Below, one piece after another: positions 5,051-6,683 of a DNA stretch of 6,683 bases. The stretch is taken from positions 1 through 6,683 of the forward strand of contig JAHWJF010000197.1 of the NCBI GenBank assembly GCA_019348515.1, read 5' to 3'. The stretch is from Chloroflexota bacterium (GTDB taxonomy: Bacteria; Chloroflexota; Chloroflexia; Thermomicrobiales; UBA6265). A program made the translations under genes and the position numbers. Under the pieces are notes generated by a model that worked only from the letters and a program-made list of their open reading frames with translations, was not told where the DNA came from and made no database searches. How positions within the stretch are numbered: the stretch's first letter is position 1; the number at the start of each line of letters is the position of its first letter.

Positions 5051-6400
5051 GTGAGTAGCGACGCCCGAAATCCGGCCCACCCACAACGGCAGGCTCCATC
5101 GCGTCCACCAACTCCGGCAACCGTTGAGCTACCGGCCGCGCCGGCCGCGAGTGAGCGGCGAACCGGGCTGACTCCCGTCACGCTTCTTCTCGTCCTGGTC
5201 GTCGGGTACCTGCTGATCCAGATCCAGTTCGTCCTGGTCCTGGTCCTGCTTTCGCTCGTGTTCGCGACCGTGATCCAGACGCCGGTCGATGCCCTGGAGC
5301 GGCGGCATTTTCCACGGCCGCTGGCGATCCTGCTCGTCTACATCGGCATCATCGGCGCGTTCACCGTGTTGTTCGTGCTGCTGTCGCCGGCAATCCGGGA
5401 ACAGGCATCGGCCTTCCGTGAACAAGCGCCACAATCGCTGGCCAACTTGCGCGATGCATGGCAGACCAGCGGCAACGCTATCCTCGCCGGTCCCGGTCAG
5501 CAACTCCTCAGCCGTGGCATTGCCTTTATCCAAAGCCCCGCGACTCAGGCGCAGGGAGTTAATGTGCCGCAGGGTGCCGCGTTGGGGCTGCTCACGGGAC
5601 TTGGCGGTGGCATCATTGGCCTCTTGACGGTCTTCGTCATCTCCTTCTATTACCTCATGGAGAAGTCGTGGATCCGACGCATCGTTCTGCTCGATTCCCC
5701 CCCGGAAACGCGCATCCGGGTCAGCCGCATCTGGGACGCGGTCGAGCAGAAGGTCGGAGACTGGCTGCGCGGGCAACTAACCCTCTGCCTCGTCATCGGC
5801 GTCACCGCGACGATCGGTTATGCGGTGATGGGCATTCAGTTCTGGCCGCTGCTGGGTCTGTGGGCCGGCATCACCGAGATCATCCCGATCCTGGGTCCGT
5901 GGCTGGGAGGTATTCCGGCGGTTCTCATTGCCCTGACGCAAGGGTGGGAGAAGGGATTCCTCGTCATCGGCTTCGTGGTCCTGCTGCAGTTGATGGAAAA
6001 CACGATTCTCGTGCCCCGCATTATGCGCGGCGCCGTAGGCCTGACGCCGCTGACGGTATTCATCGCGATTCTGGCCGGGACGGAGTTTGCCGGCATTGCC
6101 GGCGCGTTGCTGGCAATTCCGATCGCGGCGGTGATTCAGGTCATGGTGTCGCACTACACTGAGGCGCGCCGGGAGGCGAAACTTGCGGGACGCTCGGCGT
6201 TGCCGGGATGGCGGTGGATGCGCGGCTCGATTTCGCCCCCCGCGTTCACCCCTATGACCCCGCCGGATGTCGGCGATGACGGCGGTCGCGGGGCGTCGTT
6301 GGAGGCTCCTAATGGCGCGCCCGGGTGGAGCGCCGAGGTGCTCACGCGAGCGGCCGCCAAGACTCAGGAACCGGGTTCGAGCGAGAGCAGCCGTCCATAG
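5051..6400 (+). CDS. AI-2E family transporter (PerM/TqsA-like permease)
   Basis: The product is a 449-residue integral membrane protein of the AI-2E transporter family (formerly UPF0118). Members have been linked to autoinducer-2 export or to ion/H+ exchange; the substrate here is unknown. An Ala/Pro-rich cytoplasmic tail of about 40 residues precedes hydrophobic segments near 43-75 (two), 89-112, 180-203, 243-265, 266-292, 301-322 and 333-366. Family signatures are present: EIIPILGPWLGGIPA (276-290) and 'QLMENTILVPRIMRGAVGLTP' around 313-333. The amphipathic stretch at 113-175 is the usual extracytoplasmic insertion between segments 3 and 4. Residues 380-449 form a Pro/Gly/Ser-rich extension after the last helix that looks disordered. 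The GTG start at 5051 is preceded by AAGGG (5039-5043) 7 nt upstream. It is followed 51 bp later by the second DinB-like gene, probably in the same operon. Confidence 0.93.
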   Translation: MSSDARNPAHPQRQAPSRPPTPATVELPAAPAASERRTGLTPVTLLLVLVVGYLLIQIQFVLVLVLLSLVFATVIQTPVDALERRHFPRPLAILLVYIGIIGAFTVLFVLLSPAIREQASAFREQAPQSLANLRDAWQTSGNAILAGPGQQLLSRGIAFIQSPATQAQGVNVPQGAALGLLTGLGGGIIGLLTVFVISFYYLMEKSWIRRIVLLDSPPETRIRVSRIWDAVEQKVGDWLRGQLTLCLVIGVTATIGYAVMGIQFWPLLGLWAGITEIIPILGPWLGGIPAVLIALTQGWEKGFLVIGFVVLLQLMENTILVPRIMRGAVGLTPLTVFIAILAGTEFAGIAGALLAIPIAAVIQVMVSHYTEARREAKLAGRSALPGWRWMRGSISPPAFTPMTPPDVGDDGGRGASLEAPNGAPGWSAEVLTRAAAKTQEPGSSESSRP

Positions 6401-6451
6401 CATTCCCGTTGTTGCACACGCCGGGGTGAAGCAATTCCGGAGGAACAAGTC

Positions 6452-6683
6452 GTGGATGCGAATGCCGGGTATGTGGACCAGAACCGTGTACAGCTCGAGC
6501 GGCTGCGGAGTCTCGTTGCAGGGCTCAGCGACGACGACCTGATGCGCGAGTTGCCGGATGGTTGGACCATTTCCGATGCGCTCTCACACCTGGCATTCTA
6601 CGATCGCGGGGCGCAGATTATCTTGGAGCGGTTGGCGCGAGAAGGCGTCGTAGCATCTCCTTATGACTACGGCACGATCTACA
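6452..6683 (+). CDS. DinB-superfamily protein, N-terminal part (cut by window edge)
   Basis: The frame is open from the GTG at 6452 to the right edge, 77 residues without a stop. GGAGG (6439-6443) lies 8 nt upstream and fixes the start. The sequence has the classical N-terminal DinB_2 or maleylpyruvate-isomerase-like pattern: a first helix 'QNRVQLERLRSLVAGLSDDDL', then GWTISDALSHLAFYDRGA (37-54). H46 is the expected first metal ligand and W38 the conserved aromatic. The remaining two His ligands would lie beyond the window. Such enzymes use a bound divalent metal and often thiol cofactors, but the substrate cannot be told. Unlike the DinB-like protein at 3902-4363, this one keeps the helix-2 histidine. 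Confidence 0.85.
   Translation, partial: MDANAGYVDQNRVQLERLRSLVAGLSDDDLMRELPDGWTISDALSHLAFYDRGAQIILERLAREGVVASPYDYGTIY

Noticed and set aside
5129..6448. Minus-strand open frames of 215 and 223 codons
   Set aside because: They mirror the AI-2E transporter gene and give Asp/Gln/Arg-rich products with no hydrophobic or domain pattern.

Overview
This window is high-GC bacterial chromosomal DNA with GC-rich third codon positions and mixed ATG/GTG starts. The gene content suggests a Chloroflexota bacterium, possibly of the Thermomicrobia/Sphaerobacter group: a lipoprotein-anchored HtrA protease, secreted paired DUF4352-like domains, an AI-2E-family permease and several DinB-fold proteins. This placement is an inference from protein style; no marker gene is present. 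I see no rRNA, tRNA, CRISPR array, insertion sequence or prophage gene.

Layout. Positions 1-2488 hold three minus-strand genes read right to left: a class I SAM-dependent methyltransferase (2488-1703), a secreted protein with two tandem DUF4352-like beta-sandwich domains (1615-548), and the N-terminal 172 residues of a polytopic membrane protein (517 to the left edge). The last two are 30 bp apart and probably co-transcribed. A 163-bp divergent spacer with a small inverted repeat precedes a plus-strand HtrA-type serine protease lipoprotein (2652-3821). This protease converges on a minus-strand DinB-superfamily gene (4363-3902) across a short spacer of GTCGGAG-type repeats. A second divergent region, 4364-4637, carries back-to-back promoter-like elements and a strong leader hairpin. 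It is followed by plus-strand genes for a small zinc-ribbon protein (4638-4973), an AI-2E-family transporter (5051-6400) and the start of a second DinB-like protein (6452 to the right edge).

How they work together. Only the left pair suggests a joint function: a secreted protein and a membrane protein whose predicted metal-binding motifs lie on the same, outer face of the membrane. HtrA is probably general envelope protein quality control. The right-hand genes look like a loosely organised operon of housekeeping or poorly characterised functions.

The most interesting signals are two. First, the left membrane protein carries a twice-repeated D-x2-WH-x3-G-x-D...PH motif. Its first copy has the same Asp/His/His spacing as the CuC site of the PmoC subunit of particulate methane monooxygenase. 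Second, a perfect 10-bp inverted repeat in the leader of the DinB-like gene ends inside its ribosome binding site.
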